The translations under genes and the position numbers were made by a program. A stretch of 64,000 bases of DNA from Aurantiochytrium sp. KH105 (taxonomy: Eukaryota > Sar > Bigyra > Thraustochytrida > Thraustochytriidae). A model generated the notes under the pieces. It did no database searches. It had not been told where the DNA came from and saw nothing but the letters and a program-made list of their open reading frames with translations. Below are positions 37,943 to 47,663 of this stretch, one piece after another (positions within the stretch are counted from its first letter, which is position 1; each line of letters begins with the position of its first letter). Location of the stretch: the NCBI GenBank assembly GCA_003116975.1, contig BGKB01000042.1, positions 375,581-439,580 on the forward strand, in the 5' to 3' direction.

Positions 37943-40633
37943 TTATGTCTCTGCTTCACGAGGACCACGACTATAAACCGCGAGAGTGTGTGCGTCCTCT
38001 GCGAGTGTGCGTGTAGTCCGCAGATTTTGCGCGTGCGATCCACGCATGAGTGCGAGGTAAGAATCGACCTGCATGAGCCAAGCGTCGTGATTGCTCGAAA
38101 GATTATCGATCGAGGTGGTAATGCTGTTGCGTGTGAGCAAAGAAACCTTGGAGCTTTGCAAAGACCCTTGGCCGTCCCGCTCGCGCTGAAGCGCAAGGTG
38201 CGTTTCTCGCTGATCCACCTCGATCTTTGTGTACATGTTGTCTTCGAGCAGAGTAAAGTAGTAGGTAACTTGGTCTCGGTTCACCTTGCGACCGAGCGCA
38301 GCTTGAAGCATTTCGGCGTCGAGAAAGTACACATTGGCATTTTCGCGGCGCTCTTTCCAAAGTTTGAGACGCAGCATCGCCGTCTCCTTGTCGATCCATC
38401 CGCGACGCGGTCGAGCGCAAGCAAAGACACAAATTCGCTCGCGGCCCAAGCGGCGGCGTTCCGCATTGCGGTGACACAAGTACCGAAGGGCGACACGAAG
38501 CGAAGTCTGACTGTGCGTCGCATACGGATCACGCTCGAGCGTGTCGCCAACGGAAAAGAGCGCAAGAAGATCCTGTCGCAGCATCCTCTCCTTCCAACCC
38601 TTGCTGGCCTGCTCGTAGGTGGCGCCTTTGGCCCAGTACCAAGCATTGTAGATGATGGCGAGTAAGACCGAGGCAAAGGTCCACACGAATACGAAAAAAT
38701 AAGAAAAGAAGTACACTGGGGTGAAGACGCTCGCGTACACGTTGACGTTGACGAGCGCATAGTACGCGGTATCCACACGAATAAAGTTCAAAAGAGTGTA
38801 CATTGCAGAGCGGGAGAGAGAGCGGAAATGCGTCGAGTTCGCTTGATAGAAGAGGTAGCCAGACAGAGTGTAGCCGACAAACATGATGGTAAAGATGATC
38901 AAAAAGAAGAGCAGATCCCATCCAGCCTTTTTCAGCGTCTTGGTAAATACGCGGAAGCGCCAGAATTGAAGCATGAAGCGCATGAGCTTGAGACACCCCG
39001 AAAGAAAAAGGAGCGCAAACACGAACTGCATGCTGATAAAGTCTTTGGCCCAGAGACCAAAGTTCTCGCTCAAGGGAGGTTGTCCTCCGCATGGCGCAAA
39101 TGTCGTTGCTTCGCCTTTACAGATCCAGAAAGGGTCCGTGACCTGCGAAGTGTAAATGTCTGCATCAGGGAGACTCAATGGGTTACCCTGTGTGAGGGCA
39201 TAGGCTCGCGCAATCCAAGCAATTGAAACTCCATACAATGCCAGCGTTGTGAGCTCCACAAGCACCCACGGTGAGCCATACCTGTACGAGTTGAGATTGC
39301 GAAAAAGGCGTAAAAAGCAAAGCACCATGTAGCCTACAGCAATCCACGCGAAAATGACCTCTGCCAACGCATTGCTATCCAGAGGCACGCTCGACGATCC
39401 TCGACCCGGTTGCGGTGCAATGTAATAGTTGACAAACGTGTTGAATGTCCCTGCTGCGCTGATCTCGAGGACGCATTCAACAAAAGCGTACAAATTTGTG
39501 TTGCCATTGTAAAATGTCATGGAAAGGATTACAGCGCGCGTAGCCGGCGTAAAAAAGGTGCGCGCAAACTCTCCTTGCGAGCGACGGCTCGTCGAGCTTG
39601 CGCCTACGTCCCAGCCGTCGCGCGTAAGGTTCGCAATTCCATTTCGGAACATTGCGATTCGATTCATGGTCGAATACCATGAAGAATTTTGGAGCGGCAA
39701 CGTTGCCGTAAATCCATTGCCCGGGTATGACGCGAAATTTCCTCGCACGTCCCGCGTCTGCAAGACCTCGCTCTGTTCCCATGAAAAGACAAATGTGGTA
39801 AAAGCGGGGTAAAAGTTCTGCGGAACGTTTCCACTCGATGATTCGTTCAGCTTGCAGGAGAAAAGACCATAGCGCTCAAGAGAGGTGGCCTCTACACTGC
39901 TATCAAAAGGTGGGTAAAGTTGCAGATCCTGGAATTTGTTTGCAGCTGATTTCGCGCGCGGTTCCGCTGCAACAACCCGAATTGAGCGAAAACGCGCGCC
40001 CTCCAAGAGAACCATGCTCGGGGTCCGGGTCCGTGCTTGTTGGAATATGTACGCGTTTTCAATTTGGGTCTCTAGCGTACAGTTGTTGAGATACCAAAAG
40101 GCTTCCTCCTCGGATGCACCAATGCCCATTTGTTGGAAGCGTGGGAACATAATGCCCTGACCGATGACTTGCGTAACCCAGTCCCAGTACTCGTTTTCTG
40201 CAGAGACTTGCGCGAAATTGAGCTTGTTGAGCCCATCAGCGGCTACTGGATCCGAAGGGAACCAAAATGGTGGTGGCTGCTGTGAAGTGAAATTCGTAGG
40301 AAATCCAGTGTAGAACTCTCTCCGTTCCAAGAGGCCTCTGAGCTGTTCGAGCGTCTGAAAGCGGGCACTAATATGGCTCTGCATGATGAAGAAGGGCACC
40401 ACGAAGACGAAGAAGAAGACATGAAACCTGATCTCGCGGAAAGCAAAGTCGATCTTGTCCTCCTCCTCGAGCACGTCGCGCAGATCCTCCCAAGCCACGA
40501 ATCGCTTTTGCGAGCTCTTGTCCCGGGCTCGCTGCTTTTCGTCCGCGTCTGCCTGCGCGTCGACGTCCAGCTGCGCGAGCAGCTGCTCCCGCTCCGCCGC
40601 CGCGGTCTCCTCGTCCTCCGCGGTGGGCTCCAT
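37943..40633 (-). CDS. Polycystin-2-like TRP channel
   Basis: The protein has 896 residues. Layout follows the PKD2/TRPP family: cytosolic acidic N-terminus; TM1 at 70-88; a large extracellular polycystin domain at about 90-420 with many NxS/T sites and the family block FYNGNTNLYAFVECVLEISA (374-393, as in polycystins' DYNANINLF-type segment); TM2 at 424-441; TM3 at 456-478; TM4 at 533-553; TM5 at 572-596; pore region about 600-625; TM6 at 641-665. The usual polycystin filter LGD is not present; the equivalent stretch reads NFIRVDTA (616-623). The C-terminal tail carries basic and helical segments but I saw no clear EF-hand. Polycystins are ciliary or plasma-membrane cation channels. It is head-to-head with ARP10, 360 bp apart. 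Confidence 0.88.
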   Translation of the reverse strand: MEPTAEDEETAAAEREQLLAQLDVDAQADADEKQRARDKSSQKRFVAWEDLRDVLEEEDKIDFAFREIRFHVFFFVFVVPFFIMQSHISARFQTLEQLRGLLERREFYTGFPTNFTSQQPPPFWFPSDPVAADGLNKLNFAQVSAENEYWDWVTQVIGQGIMFPRFQQMGIGASEEEAFWYLNNCTLETQIENAYIFQQARTRTPSMVLLEGARFRSIRVVAAEPRAKSAANKFQDLQLYPPFDSSVEATSLERYGLFSCKLNESSSGNVPQNFYPAFTTFVFSWEQSEVLQTRDVRGNFASYPGNGFTATLPLQNSSWYSTMNRIAMFRNGIANLTRDGWDVGASSTSRRSQGEFARTFFTPATRAVILSMTFYNGNTNLYAFVECVLEISAAGTFNTFVNYYIAPQPGRGSSSVPLDSNALAEVIFAWIAVGYMVLCFLRLFRNLNSYRYGSPWVLVELTTLALYGVSIAWIARAYALTQGNPLSLPDADIYTSQVTDPFWICKGEATTFAPCGGQPPLSENFGLWAKDFISMQFVFALLFLSGCLKLMRFMLQFWRFRVFTKTLKKAGWDLLFFLIIFTIMFVGYTLSGYLFYQANSTHFRSLSRSAMYTLLNFIRVDTAYYALVNVNVYASVFTPVYFFSYFFVFVWTFASVLLAIIYNAWYWAKGATYEQASKGWKERMLRQDLLALFSVGDTLERDPYATHSQTSLRVALRYLCHRNAERRRLGRERICVFACARPRRGWIDKETAMLRLKLWKERRENANVYFLDAEMLQAALGRKVNRDQVTYYFTLLEDNMYTKIEVDQRETHLALQRERDGQGSLQSSKVSLLTRNSITTSIDNLSSNHDAWLMQVDSYLALMRGSHAQNLRTTRTLAEDAHTLAVYSRGPREAET

Positions 40634-40993
40634 GGCGACCCAGCGAAGAGACAGAAGAGAGCGCGGCTGCTGCCGCCGCTGTCTGCAGGCAGCGCGAGGC
40701 CGTCGCCGGCAGCGCCCTGCTCGGGGTCCGGGCCCGGCGCCGGGCTCGTCAGCTCGCGAGGCGCAGCAGCTCCGGCACGAAGGAGCAAACTTGCAGCAGC
40801 TGGGCTGGCGAGAGTGACGAGCTCGGCCGAGCAGACCTGGTCGAAGCGGGTCGAAGGAAGGAAGGGTTTATGCGCTCTTGCGCGAACCAGTTCGCTTTCG
40901 CTCTCGCCAGCCGCGCGCGCGTCGCGACAAGGCGCGGCGAGGGGAGACGAGGCCGGAGGCAAGGCGAGACGCTGCCTGAGGCGGCGCAGGAGA
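40634..40993. promoter_or_regulatory. Compact bidirectional 5' region
   Basis: This 360-bp GC-rich interval between the polycystin-like and ARP10 starts must contain both promoters, the shortest divergent spacer in the window. No TATA-like element is evident. Confidence 0.55.
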
Positions 40994-42205
40994 ATGGAGA
41001 CCCCCGCTCCCAGGTCGCCCGCGGCGGCAGGCGGCCATGCCGGGGGCGATGCCAACGCCCGGCTCACGACGCCGTCGAAAACCCGCGCAAGGGCGACGGC
41101 GTCGACGCGGACACCGCTCTCGCAGCGCGCGTATGCAGGCTTGGGGAGGTCCGAGAAAAGCGCAGTTGTCGTAGATATCGGCCAGGGAAGCGTACTGTGC
41201 GGCTTTGCCAGAGAGGCAAGACCTCGCGTCGAGGTGGATACGCCGCAACCGCTGCGAGATCTGCTGGGCGCCGGGGCAAAGGATGAGCGGCAAGACTGGC
41301 TCGACGTGGTCTTGGCACTTTTCCAGGACATCTACTTTGTACATTTACAAACAAAACCGCGTGAGCGCCGCGTGCACTTGGCGGTACGGCACCACGCGCC
41401 CAGCGCACTTCTGAATGCTGTGGCGGAGGCCGTTCTAGTATACTTCGGGGCGCCTTCCCTTTATGTTTCATCCTGTAGTGGCCTGGCGCTTTTCCCATTT
41501 GGCCAGCGCAGTGGGCTCGTCGTCGATGTAGGCGCCTTGGAGGCGCGATGCCTCGCCGTTGTAGAAGGCGCAGCCGTGGAACCCTCGTTTCGTGCCTGCA
41601 GTCTTGAAGGAGCTTCTGTTGAGGCCCTTTTGCGCGACAACGGATGTGCCGAGGATTCCATCACGCAGACAGTTTTAGAGTGCTTATTGGCGACACCGCG
41701 CCAAGCGCGGTCTCTGGTGCTGCGTAACGTGGTCTTTTGTGGAGGTGGCGCACAGCAAGTTTCGGATGGACCGGCACGTTTGCTGCAAGGCCTGCGCGAG
41801 ATTGTCTCTGCGCGGCCTCAATATGAATGTCTACGCCACGTGGTTCTCGAGTTCGCAGCGGTGCCTCGGAATGCTGTCGACGCAAATGGACTGGCTTGGC
41901 TGGGCGCAAGTATTGGTTCGTGTCTCGATTCCTTTTTCGCGCGCTCTGTGACGCTTGCTCTCTTCCAGGACAAGCCGACACTCTTCGGAGATGGCAACTT
42001 CTTTTGGTCACCGCAGCTCTCACGGTCAAGGGGCGGGGGAGGACAAATTTCCACGGGGATCTCCGATTTGTCAAGCGTAACAACGGCTGAAATTGCAACG
42101 GCTGGCCCGAATGCGGACGATGACAACGACGAGAGCAGCGGCACGGCTCACGTGGTGAAGTACACGATGCCAGCACCCGAAACAGCTCTATCTACAAAAT
42201 CATAG
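40994..42205 (+). CDS. ACTR10: Actin-related protein 10 (dynactin pointed-end subunit, Arp11/ACTR10)
   Basis: The protein has 403 residues from the ATG at 40994, near the 417 of human ACTR10; the longer upstream frame runs through leader. Arp10/11 caps the pointed end of the Arp1 filament in dynactin, the cofactor of cytoplasmic dynein. After a 50-residue Ala/Thr-rich extension comes YAGLGRSEKSAVVVDIGQGS and CGFAREARPRVEV, matching the ACTR10 N-terminus better than other Arps. Then follow LFQDIYFVHLQTKPRERRVH, FGAPSLYVSSCSGLALFPFG, a GLVVDVGA phosphate-2-type loop, LVLRNVVFCGGGAQ, and ANGLAWLGASIGSCL. The C-terminus is a short disordered tail. Assignment is good although the sequence is divergent. 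Confidence 0.87.
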   Translation: METPAPRSPAAAGGHAGGDANARLTTPSKTRARATASTRTPLSQRAYAGLGRSEKSAVVVDIGQGSVLCGFAREARPRVEVDTPQPLRDLLGAGAKDERQDWLDVVLALFQDIYFVHLQTKPRERRVHLAVRHHAPSALLNAVAEAVLVYFGAPSLYVSSCSGLALFPFGQRSGLVVDVGALEARCLAVVEGAAVEPSFRACSLEGASVEALLRDNGCAEDSITQTVLECLLATPRQARSLVLRNVVFCGGGAQQVSDGPARLLQGLREIVSARPQYECLRHVVLEFAAVPRNAVDANGLAWLGASIGSCLDSFFARSVTLALFQDKPTLFGDGNFFWSPQLSRSRGGGGQISTGISDLSSVTTAEIATAGPNADDDNDESSGTAHVVKYTMPAPETALSTKS

Positions 42206-42455
42206 GGCAGGATAAGAAACAGATTAGCTTAGGATAGACCATTGGCTTGTGTTATCTTTTTGGTAATCGGAATCGCGGTGGCAGAATTGCCGAAATTGCC
42301 TACGGGCGCAAAAAAACGAATGCCCAAGACGCTACAGTGAAAGGGCATGCCAACGCTCTTTGCAGGCAGAATCTACCTATAAAGTTCTAAAAAAAAGAAA
42401 AAAAGAGGAGTAGATGATGAAAACCCCCAAAAAAGGGGTGCGCAAGATTGCTACT
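42206..42455. other. Convergent 3' intergenic region
   Basis: This 250-bp stretch includes A-rich runs at 42389-42404 and 42425-42436. Nothing else is seen. Confidence 0.45.
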
Positions 42456-43598
42456 TTATACAACTTGGGGGGTGTTTCGAGACGGCGTGGGCTCGTCGTC
42501 AACTGCTGTGGCGACAGGCGGATCATTGCTCTCCTCGTTCGCCGGACTCGCTTCGATGGGGGCCAAAATCATCTCGCGCTGAACTAACAGCTTGTAGTAG
42601 CGGAACGCGATGCTCACCATTGCGATCCAAATCATAGGGTGCACAATGAGCATGGCACCGACGATGGAGCGGATGGCCTCTTCGTCATCCTTGGGACGCA
42701 TGTGCTCGTAGCGGTGGGGTGGGGGTACACGGACAATTTCGTGACGAAAGAGTGCGGCAATCCACATGAAAAGGTTGATAAAGTGGACCACAGCCAGAGA
42801 GCACAATTCGCGCGCGAACTTTCGTGCGATCCGAGGGCTATCTCGAACCGCTGCCTGCAAACCGGAAAAGGAGACGATGATGCCCAGCACGTTTTCGAGA
42901 GTGTCCACGAGGGCCAGGGGAATGTCAGATTTGACCTGGCGAAACTGGCCTTGCTGATCCTGATAATTAGCCTCATCGTCGTCATCGGGGCGCAGGTAAA
43001 TGGAGATGGAGGTCATAAAGGTCAAAAAGTAATAAAAGAGCATGAGCATCGACATGACGCGAACACGGTAGCGCCAGATGCTCATTTCGTACTCTTCTTC
43101 AAAACTAAAGGCGGTGTGGTCGAAACTTGTCCTTGGCAGCTCGCCGCGCGCGATGAGCATCTCCTGGATGTGCACGGGAATGCGCATTTCGTCAAGCCCG
43201 GCGGCGCCACGCTGGCCGCCGGCGCCGCCTTCGCTATCGGCCCCTTCAGCCGCACAGGCTGCAGCAGGCTTGGGCACAAGGTGCACAAAGGTCTCATCTT
43301 TCACGTTGCTCTCCTTGAGTGTCTTTTCGTCCATCAGAAGTCGCCCGAGGCAAATGAGCCGCTGCCGCGCGGGAGGGAGCCCGGTCGTGCCCTCGAGCAT
43401 GCGTTTGAGGCCGGCCACGGTTTCGGAAGCTGAAACACGGACATTGTGCGTCTTCTCGTCGGTGCTCTTGACCTTGACGGTGATGGCGTCTTCCGGCTCA
43501 GGGCCGGCAGCCACCTCCACGGTCGGCTGCTGGCCCTCGTGCAGCTCCTGCTCTTCGTGGTCTTCGTCCACAGCGCCCACCTTGGCGTACGTCGACAT
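42456..43598 (-). CDS. Ubiquitin-like domain protein with multiple transmembrane helices
   Basis: The protein has 380 residues from the ATG at 43598. An acidic N-terminus (about 1-38) precedes a ubiquitin-like fold at about 39-110 (AITVKVKSTDEKTHNVRVSA; LPPARQRLICLGRLLMDEKT, close to the ubiquitin QQRLIFAGKQLEDGRTL segment; ends VHLVPK, so no processable Gly-Gly). An Ala/Gly-rich linker leads to DEMRIPVHIQEMLIARGELP, then about four hydrophobic segments: VMSMLMLFYYFLTFMTSISI, ALVDTLENVLGIIVSFSGL, LCSLAVVHFINLFMWIAALF and AMLIVHPMIWIAMVSIAFRY. The combination recalls TMUB/HERP-type ERAD factors, but those have fewer helices and I do not recognise the membrane part. ER quality control is inference. 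Confidence 0.82.
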   Translation of the reverse strand: MSTYAKVGAVDEDHEEQELHEGQQPTVEVAAGPEPEDAITVKVKSTDEKTHNVRVSASETVAGLKRMLEGTTGLPPARQRLICLGRLLMDEKTLKESNVKDETFVHLVPKPAAACAAEGADSEGGAGGQRGAAGLDEMRIPVHIQEMLIARGELPRTSFDHTAFSFEEEYEMSIWRYRVRVMSMLMLFYYFLTFMTSISIYLRPDDDDEANYQDQQGQFRQVKSDIPLALVDTLENVLGIIVSFSGLQAAVRDSPRIARKFARELCSLAVVHFINLFMWIAALFRHEIVRVPPPHRYEHMRPKDDEEAIRSIVGAMLIVHPMIWIAMVSIAFRYYKLLVQREMILAPIEASPANEESNDPPVATAVDDEPTPSRNTPQVV

Positions 43599-43950
43599 CT
43601 CCTCGTTCTCCTCCTTCTCCTTCACCGCGCACACGCTTTGCTGCTAGCTCCTGCGAGTGCAAGTGCGCGTCCTGCGCGCCGCTCGCGGCCGGTCGGCACG
43701 GCGCAGGCTCCGGGGCGCTGGTGCTCCCTCTCCCCGCTGCTCGCGCGGCTTCTCTCTCGAGCGCGCTCGGGCTTCGCTCGCGCGGGCTGATGGCGTGCGC
43801 GAGGTCCGCGTCGGAGCGAGTCTGTCTGATCCGATCTGATCTAATCGAATCTAATCCCGCCTCTCGCGCTCGCGCGTGCGGGCGTGCGCGTGCGGGGGGG
43901 CGCGCGTGCGGGGGGCGTGCGCGCGCGCGAAGGCGATGCGGGGCTGCCGA

Positions 43951-43985
<35 letters not shown>

Positions 43986-44595
43986 GCGCCGACGCGAGTT
44001 CCGCCACGCGGCGCTCGGCTTCTGCTTTCGCGCTCTGCTTTCAAGTTGTGCGCCGAGCGCGTTGTTCCCTTTGACCGCCTTAAGCTGCACGGCGCGACAG
44101 AGGGCGACGAAGCCTGCGGGTAAGGTGGGTGGAGGTGCGCGCACCCCGGTGTGCACTGCCGCGCACCCCTCCTGCGCTTTCGTCTCGGTCACCGTCGGTC
44201 AGGCAGTCCCGGCGGCGCAGAAGACGCTCGGCAGAGCGAGCGAGGACTCCGGACGTGGATGCGGAGCCAGAGGAGGAAAGGGGAGAAGGGGGGGAAGAGG
44301 GCGACGAACTCGGGCTCCTGGAGAGGCAAGCCGGCCCGCGCGCCGCGAATCGGCGTGGACGAGGACCTGGCCCACACATTGCCTTCCTTAACGGCTCGGT
44401 CGTGCAAAAGGGCTGGGACAAGACGCAGGTCTCGGGCGCGTCCCGCCCGCCCACGCCCCGGGGGCTGGCTTAACGGGGACGAGCTGAAACAGCGGTCTAC
44501 GGCAAGACGAGGCAAGGCACGATAGAGTCCTCAAGCTCCACATTGAAGCAAGTTTGTAGACTCTCACTTGCTGTCTCGTCACGTCGCCGGTGGGC
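43599..44595. promoter_or_regulatory. Divergent GC-rich 5' region with CTG run
   Basis: This 1-kb interval carries a (CTG)n run of about 11 copies at 43952-43985, a G-run near 43897-43915 and CGCG-rich DNA. No supported gene was seen. Short frames on either strand reflect the repeats. Confidence 0.5.
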
Positions 44596-46389
44596 ATGAG
44601 GTTGGCTTTCGTCTTGGCGCTAGCAGGCTATTGCGCTGTCGGCGTCAACACGCTATCGATCTCATCATGCTGCATGGAGGGCAACGTTTGCACTTTGGGC
44701 ACGATCGGGTGCCAAGTCACAGCAAACGTACAAAGTGGCCGCGCAAGCGATCGATGCACGCTAAATGCAGACGCCGATGAAGCTTGCAACGAGGTCGTGA
44801 CCTTGACCATGACCCTTAGCGGTGAAGACGTCGAAGAAGACGATGAAATTGCCCTAGTACCAACTGGAAGCTGTACAGATGCTTTTCTTGCCGGGATTGA
44901 CGACTTGTATTTTTCTACGCTCACCAGCAGTGGCAGTAATTCGAGTGGCACGTGGACTTCTTTGGTCCGAGCCCCGTGGACCCACGGCGACCACATCGTT
45001 TGTGTGCGGCACAAACTCATCGCAAGCTCCGAGCCTGCGACAGTGCAGGTGGACTGTCCAGCAAATTGGTACGCTCGAGGCAGCGGGGAACCTGAGAGAG
45101 CCGCAGATGCTACTCGTGAGGGTGGCACGAGATTTGTCGTGAGCACTTTTGTCCCAAACTCAGCATCAAACGAGACCTCGTTGACCTTTCGTGAAGCGAG
45201 GGATGCGTGCGCGGCTTTAGGGAGTGGCGCTCGGCTCTGCACGCTTTCCGAGCTTGAACATGGGGAAGGGTCGCGTCTGAGCTCCTCGTCACGCGTATGG
45301 ACGAGCACGGAATGCACGCTTTCCAACGATGAAGGAAGCATCACAGGAATAGGATTTTGGACAATGGCTTCCAATAGCCCGTGTGCATATGCGGACTGCG
45401 CACCTTCTTACCCTGGGCAGCGATGCTGGCACGATGCAAAAAGATCGTTGCCATGCACAACCTACGATCCGAGCGATCCAAGTACCCGCGCCTCGTGCCC
45501 CAGCGACACGGATTGGCGGCTAGCTGGAACGAATGTAAGCATTCCCGCTTGGAAGGAAGCAGGGAAATGTGATGCGAGTGGTTCAGCGTTGTGTGGAAAC
45601 ATGGCAGGCTATACAGTTTCTGACGGCGCAATGTTTATGGGTGGCGAGGCGTGCAGCACACTAAATGTCTCGGACGTTAGCTCAAGCGGAGGAAACGGGG
45701 CGTATGAAAATCATGGTGCCGCGCCAAAAGTATGCGTTGCTTTGGACGAGTCAATTCTTGATACAGAAGCGGTCTGCTGTCGCGGAGAAATGCCAACGTG
45801 CTCGCTTTGTCCGTTCGGCTACACGAGTGAAGTGGGCAGCAAAGGCATTGAGTCGTGCAGTCAATGCGAGGAGACATGCGGACATGTTTGCGAGACGTCT
45901 TGCGGTGTTATGACAACATGCTCGACATCTGAAGCCACGGTTCGCGAAAACGAGGATAACTTGGGAAACCAAGACACCCTGTGCAAGTGTGAGACGGCGT
46001 GCAGTGCGCAAGGCCTCTGTGATGTGAACCAAGAGCTCTGCGGGCTCGCAAATAACAGTCAGACGCTTCTTCTCCGAGGCGGATCATCAATTGGCGGGTT
46101 TGGCCTCGAGCCGGCCCCAGTCGTTCCATCAGCCTTTTGCGACGATGTGGTCAATGGCACCGATGCGCTTTCGGAAACGTGTTGTTCCTGGGAGGACGCG
46201 TACTATTACTCGGCGAGCAGAGATGCAATGCTTATCCCTGTGGACCCTTTTGCGACAACGTCAAGTTCGACAAACGTTACAGAAAACAGTATCGAAGTGA
46301 TTGGAGGCAAATCGTATCGAGTCGTGCGGCAGAATGAAGGGCCGGACCTTTTGGGAGAGGAGATGTCTCAAGAGGAGTGCAGCGAATGA
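44596..46389 (+). CDS. Secreted cysteine-rich protein, unknown family
   Basis: The protein has 597 residues from the ATG at 44596; the frame is open for a GTG just upstream, but MRLAFVLALAGYCAVGVNTL is a clear signal peptide. Residues about 20-155 look like a beta-sandwich (VVTLTMTLSGEDVEEDDEIA). A segment at about 190-290 contains LTFREARDACAALGSGARLC and TLSELEHG, a pattern (aC..lGaRLCtlsEl) seen in lectin-like extracellular modules. A Cys-dense region follows at about 400-480 (CSLCPFGYTSEVGSKGIESC; CEETCGHVCETSC). There is no transmembrane helix. Multiple NxS/T sites fit secretion. Likely an extracellular matrix or surface-binding protein; function unknown. Confidence 0.8.
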   Translation: MRLAFVLALAGYCAVGVNTLSISSCCMEGNVCTLGTIGCQVTANVQSGRASDRCTLNADADEACNEVVTLTMTLSGEDVEEDDEIALVPTGSCTDAFLAGIDDLYFSTLTSSGSNSSGTWTSLVRAPWTHGDHIVCVRHKLIASSEPATVQVDCPANWYARGSGEPERAADATREGGTRFVVSTFVPNSASNETSLTFREARDACAALGSGARLCTLSELEHGEGSRLSSSSRVWTSTECTLSNDEGSITGIGFWTMASNSPCAYADCAPSYPGQRCWHDAKRSLPCTTYDPSDPSTRASCPSDTDWRLAGTNVSIPAWKEAGKCDASGSALCGNMAGYTVSDGAMFMGGEACSTLNVSDVSSSGGNGAYENHGAAPKVCVALDESILDTEAVCCRGEMPTCSLCPFGYTSEVGSKGIESCSQCEETCGHVCETSCGVMTTCSTSEATVRENEDNLGNQDTLCKCETACSAQGLCDVNQELCGLANNSQTLLLRGGSSIGGFGLEPAPVVPSAFCDDVVNGTDALSETCCSWEDAYYYSASRDAMLIPVDPFATTSSSTNVTENSIEVIGGKSYRVVRQNEGPDLLGEEMSQEECSE

Positions 46390-46853
46390 TGCGGTAATGG
46401 GTGGAAGCGCGCACGCGCACATTTGTGATGACGCAAGAGACTGAATGCCATGGAAAAAGTAGACACATGGTACTAAGAATGAAAATTTGAATTGTTTGTT
46501 TGCATGCTTTCGCTTCAAGTACAAAGAGTTAGCGATGCAAGGCCCTGGTGCCTGCCGCAAGATCCTCTGCGCGGTCATGTGGGGACACTCAGGACCGGAA
46601 AGGGTAGGGTACGAGCGAGTGTAAAAGTTATCTGTGTGCAAGGGAGCAGAGTGTGTGTAAAGGGGGTAGGGGAGTTAGGAACGGGCACGCGTACTAGCGC
46701 TCCATGTGCCTCGGCCTGATGATCGATTGTTCAAAGGGTCGTCCATTTCCCATGAAGAAGAAGAAGAAGAAGTAGAAAAAAAGGAAGGAGGAAGAGGGGA
46801 GGACAAGAAAGAAACGAGGCGACTTCGCGACGCGTCGAGGACGCTCACTCGTT
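46390..46853. other. Convergent 3' intergenic region
   Basis: This 464-bp stretch holds a (GAA)n run at 46754-46772. No gene was recognised. Confidence 0.5.
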
Positions 46854-47663
46854 TCAGTCGGCGGCCGCATCCCAGCTAAGCGCCTTTTTGCTATTGTTGT
46901 TGGAGCCGGAGCCAGAGCGACGGGGCTTGCCAAGAACCTGTGCGGCGCGTTCCTGCTGCGAGGCTAGCCACAAAGCCTGGTCGCGCGTCTTTGGGGTGTC
47001 GCTGCCAGTGGCGAGGCGGTGCTGTATCCTAGGTCGTAAGAGAATGGTGGCAGCGGCAACTGTGCGTGGCGTATGGCCGCCGGCCGCATCTTCAGGCTTG
47101 GCTCGCGAGGAGGCGCCTCGGCCACTGGGTTTGGAAAAGCTGGGGACGCGAATCGAGTTTGGCTTGCGCGCCGGCGGCGCCGGCGTGGCAATGGAAGAGA
47201 CTGCGGGCGCAGGGGGAGCAAGTGCTGCACCGGGCGAGGCTGTCGCGGAGGATGAGGCCGCGGCGCCGGCGCGGGGTGCATTCGCGGGACTGGCGCGGCG
47301 TTTGTTTTTGGGGGAGTCTTCGCCGGCATCATCTGTATCCGATGGATCGGCGTTGCGACGCTTGCGCGCGGGGGGTCTGATGACGTCTCCTTTTTTGCTC
47401 GTGGACATGACAGGCCCTCCTGTGGACTTGGCGACCTTTTGAAAGTACTTTTGGGCGTGCGTGCGGATCTGGACCACGGTTCGCGTCTGAATCATGTCGG
47501 AGATTTTTTTCCATTCCTTGCCGTGCAGTTTGAGTCCTTCGAGGAAAATTGAGTGCTCCTCGTGGGTCCAGCGGCCGGCGTTGATGAACGATCCGGAGCC
47601 GCTGCCGCCGCCCTTGGCGAGCGCCTCACTCTCCTCATCATCGTAGCTTGCCTTGGCGGCCAT
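46854..47663 (-). CDS. THAQKYF-class single-repeat MYB transcription factor
   Basis: The protein has 269 residues. One MYB/SANT repeat lies at about 30-75: RWTHEEHSIFLEGLKLHGKE, WKKISDMIQTRTVVQIRTHA, then QKYFQKV. The THAQKYF variant of the plant SHAQKYF signature is typical of single-repeat MYB proteins in plants, amoebae and stramenopiles (clock and stress regulators in plants). Trp32 and Trp51 are in the expected positions. The rest is Ala/Pro/Ser/Arg-rich and disordered, with basic patches (KNKRRAS; ARKRRN) likely to act as nuclear signals. DNA-binding is well supported by family knowledge; targets are unknown. It is divergent from the TPS gene across 3 kb. Confidence 0.9.
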   Translation of the reverse strand: MAAKASYDDEESEALAKGGGSGSGSFINAGRWTHEEHSIFLEGLKLHGKEWKKISDMIQTRTVVQIRTHAQKYFQKVAKSTGGPVMSTSKKGDVIRPPARKRRNADPSDTDDAGEDSPKNKRRASPANAPRAGAAASSSATASPGAALAPPAPAVSSIATPAPPARKPNSIRVPSFSKPSGRGASSRAKPEDAAGGHTPRTVAAATILLRPRIQHRLATGSDTPKTRDQALWLASQQERAAQVLGKPRRSGSGSNNNSKKALSWDAAAD

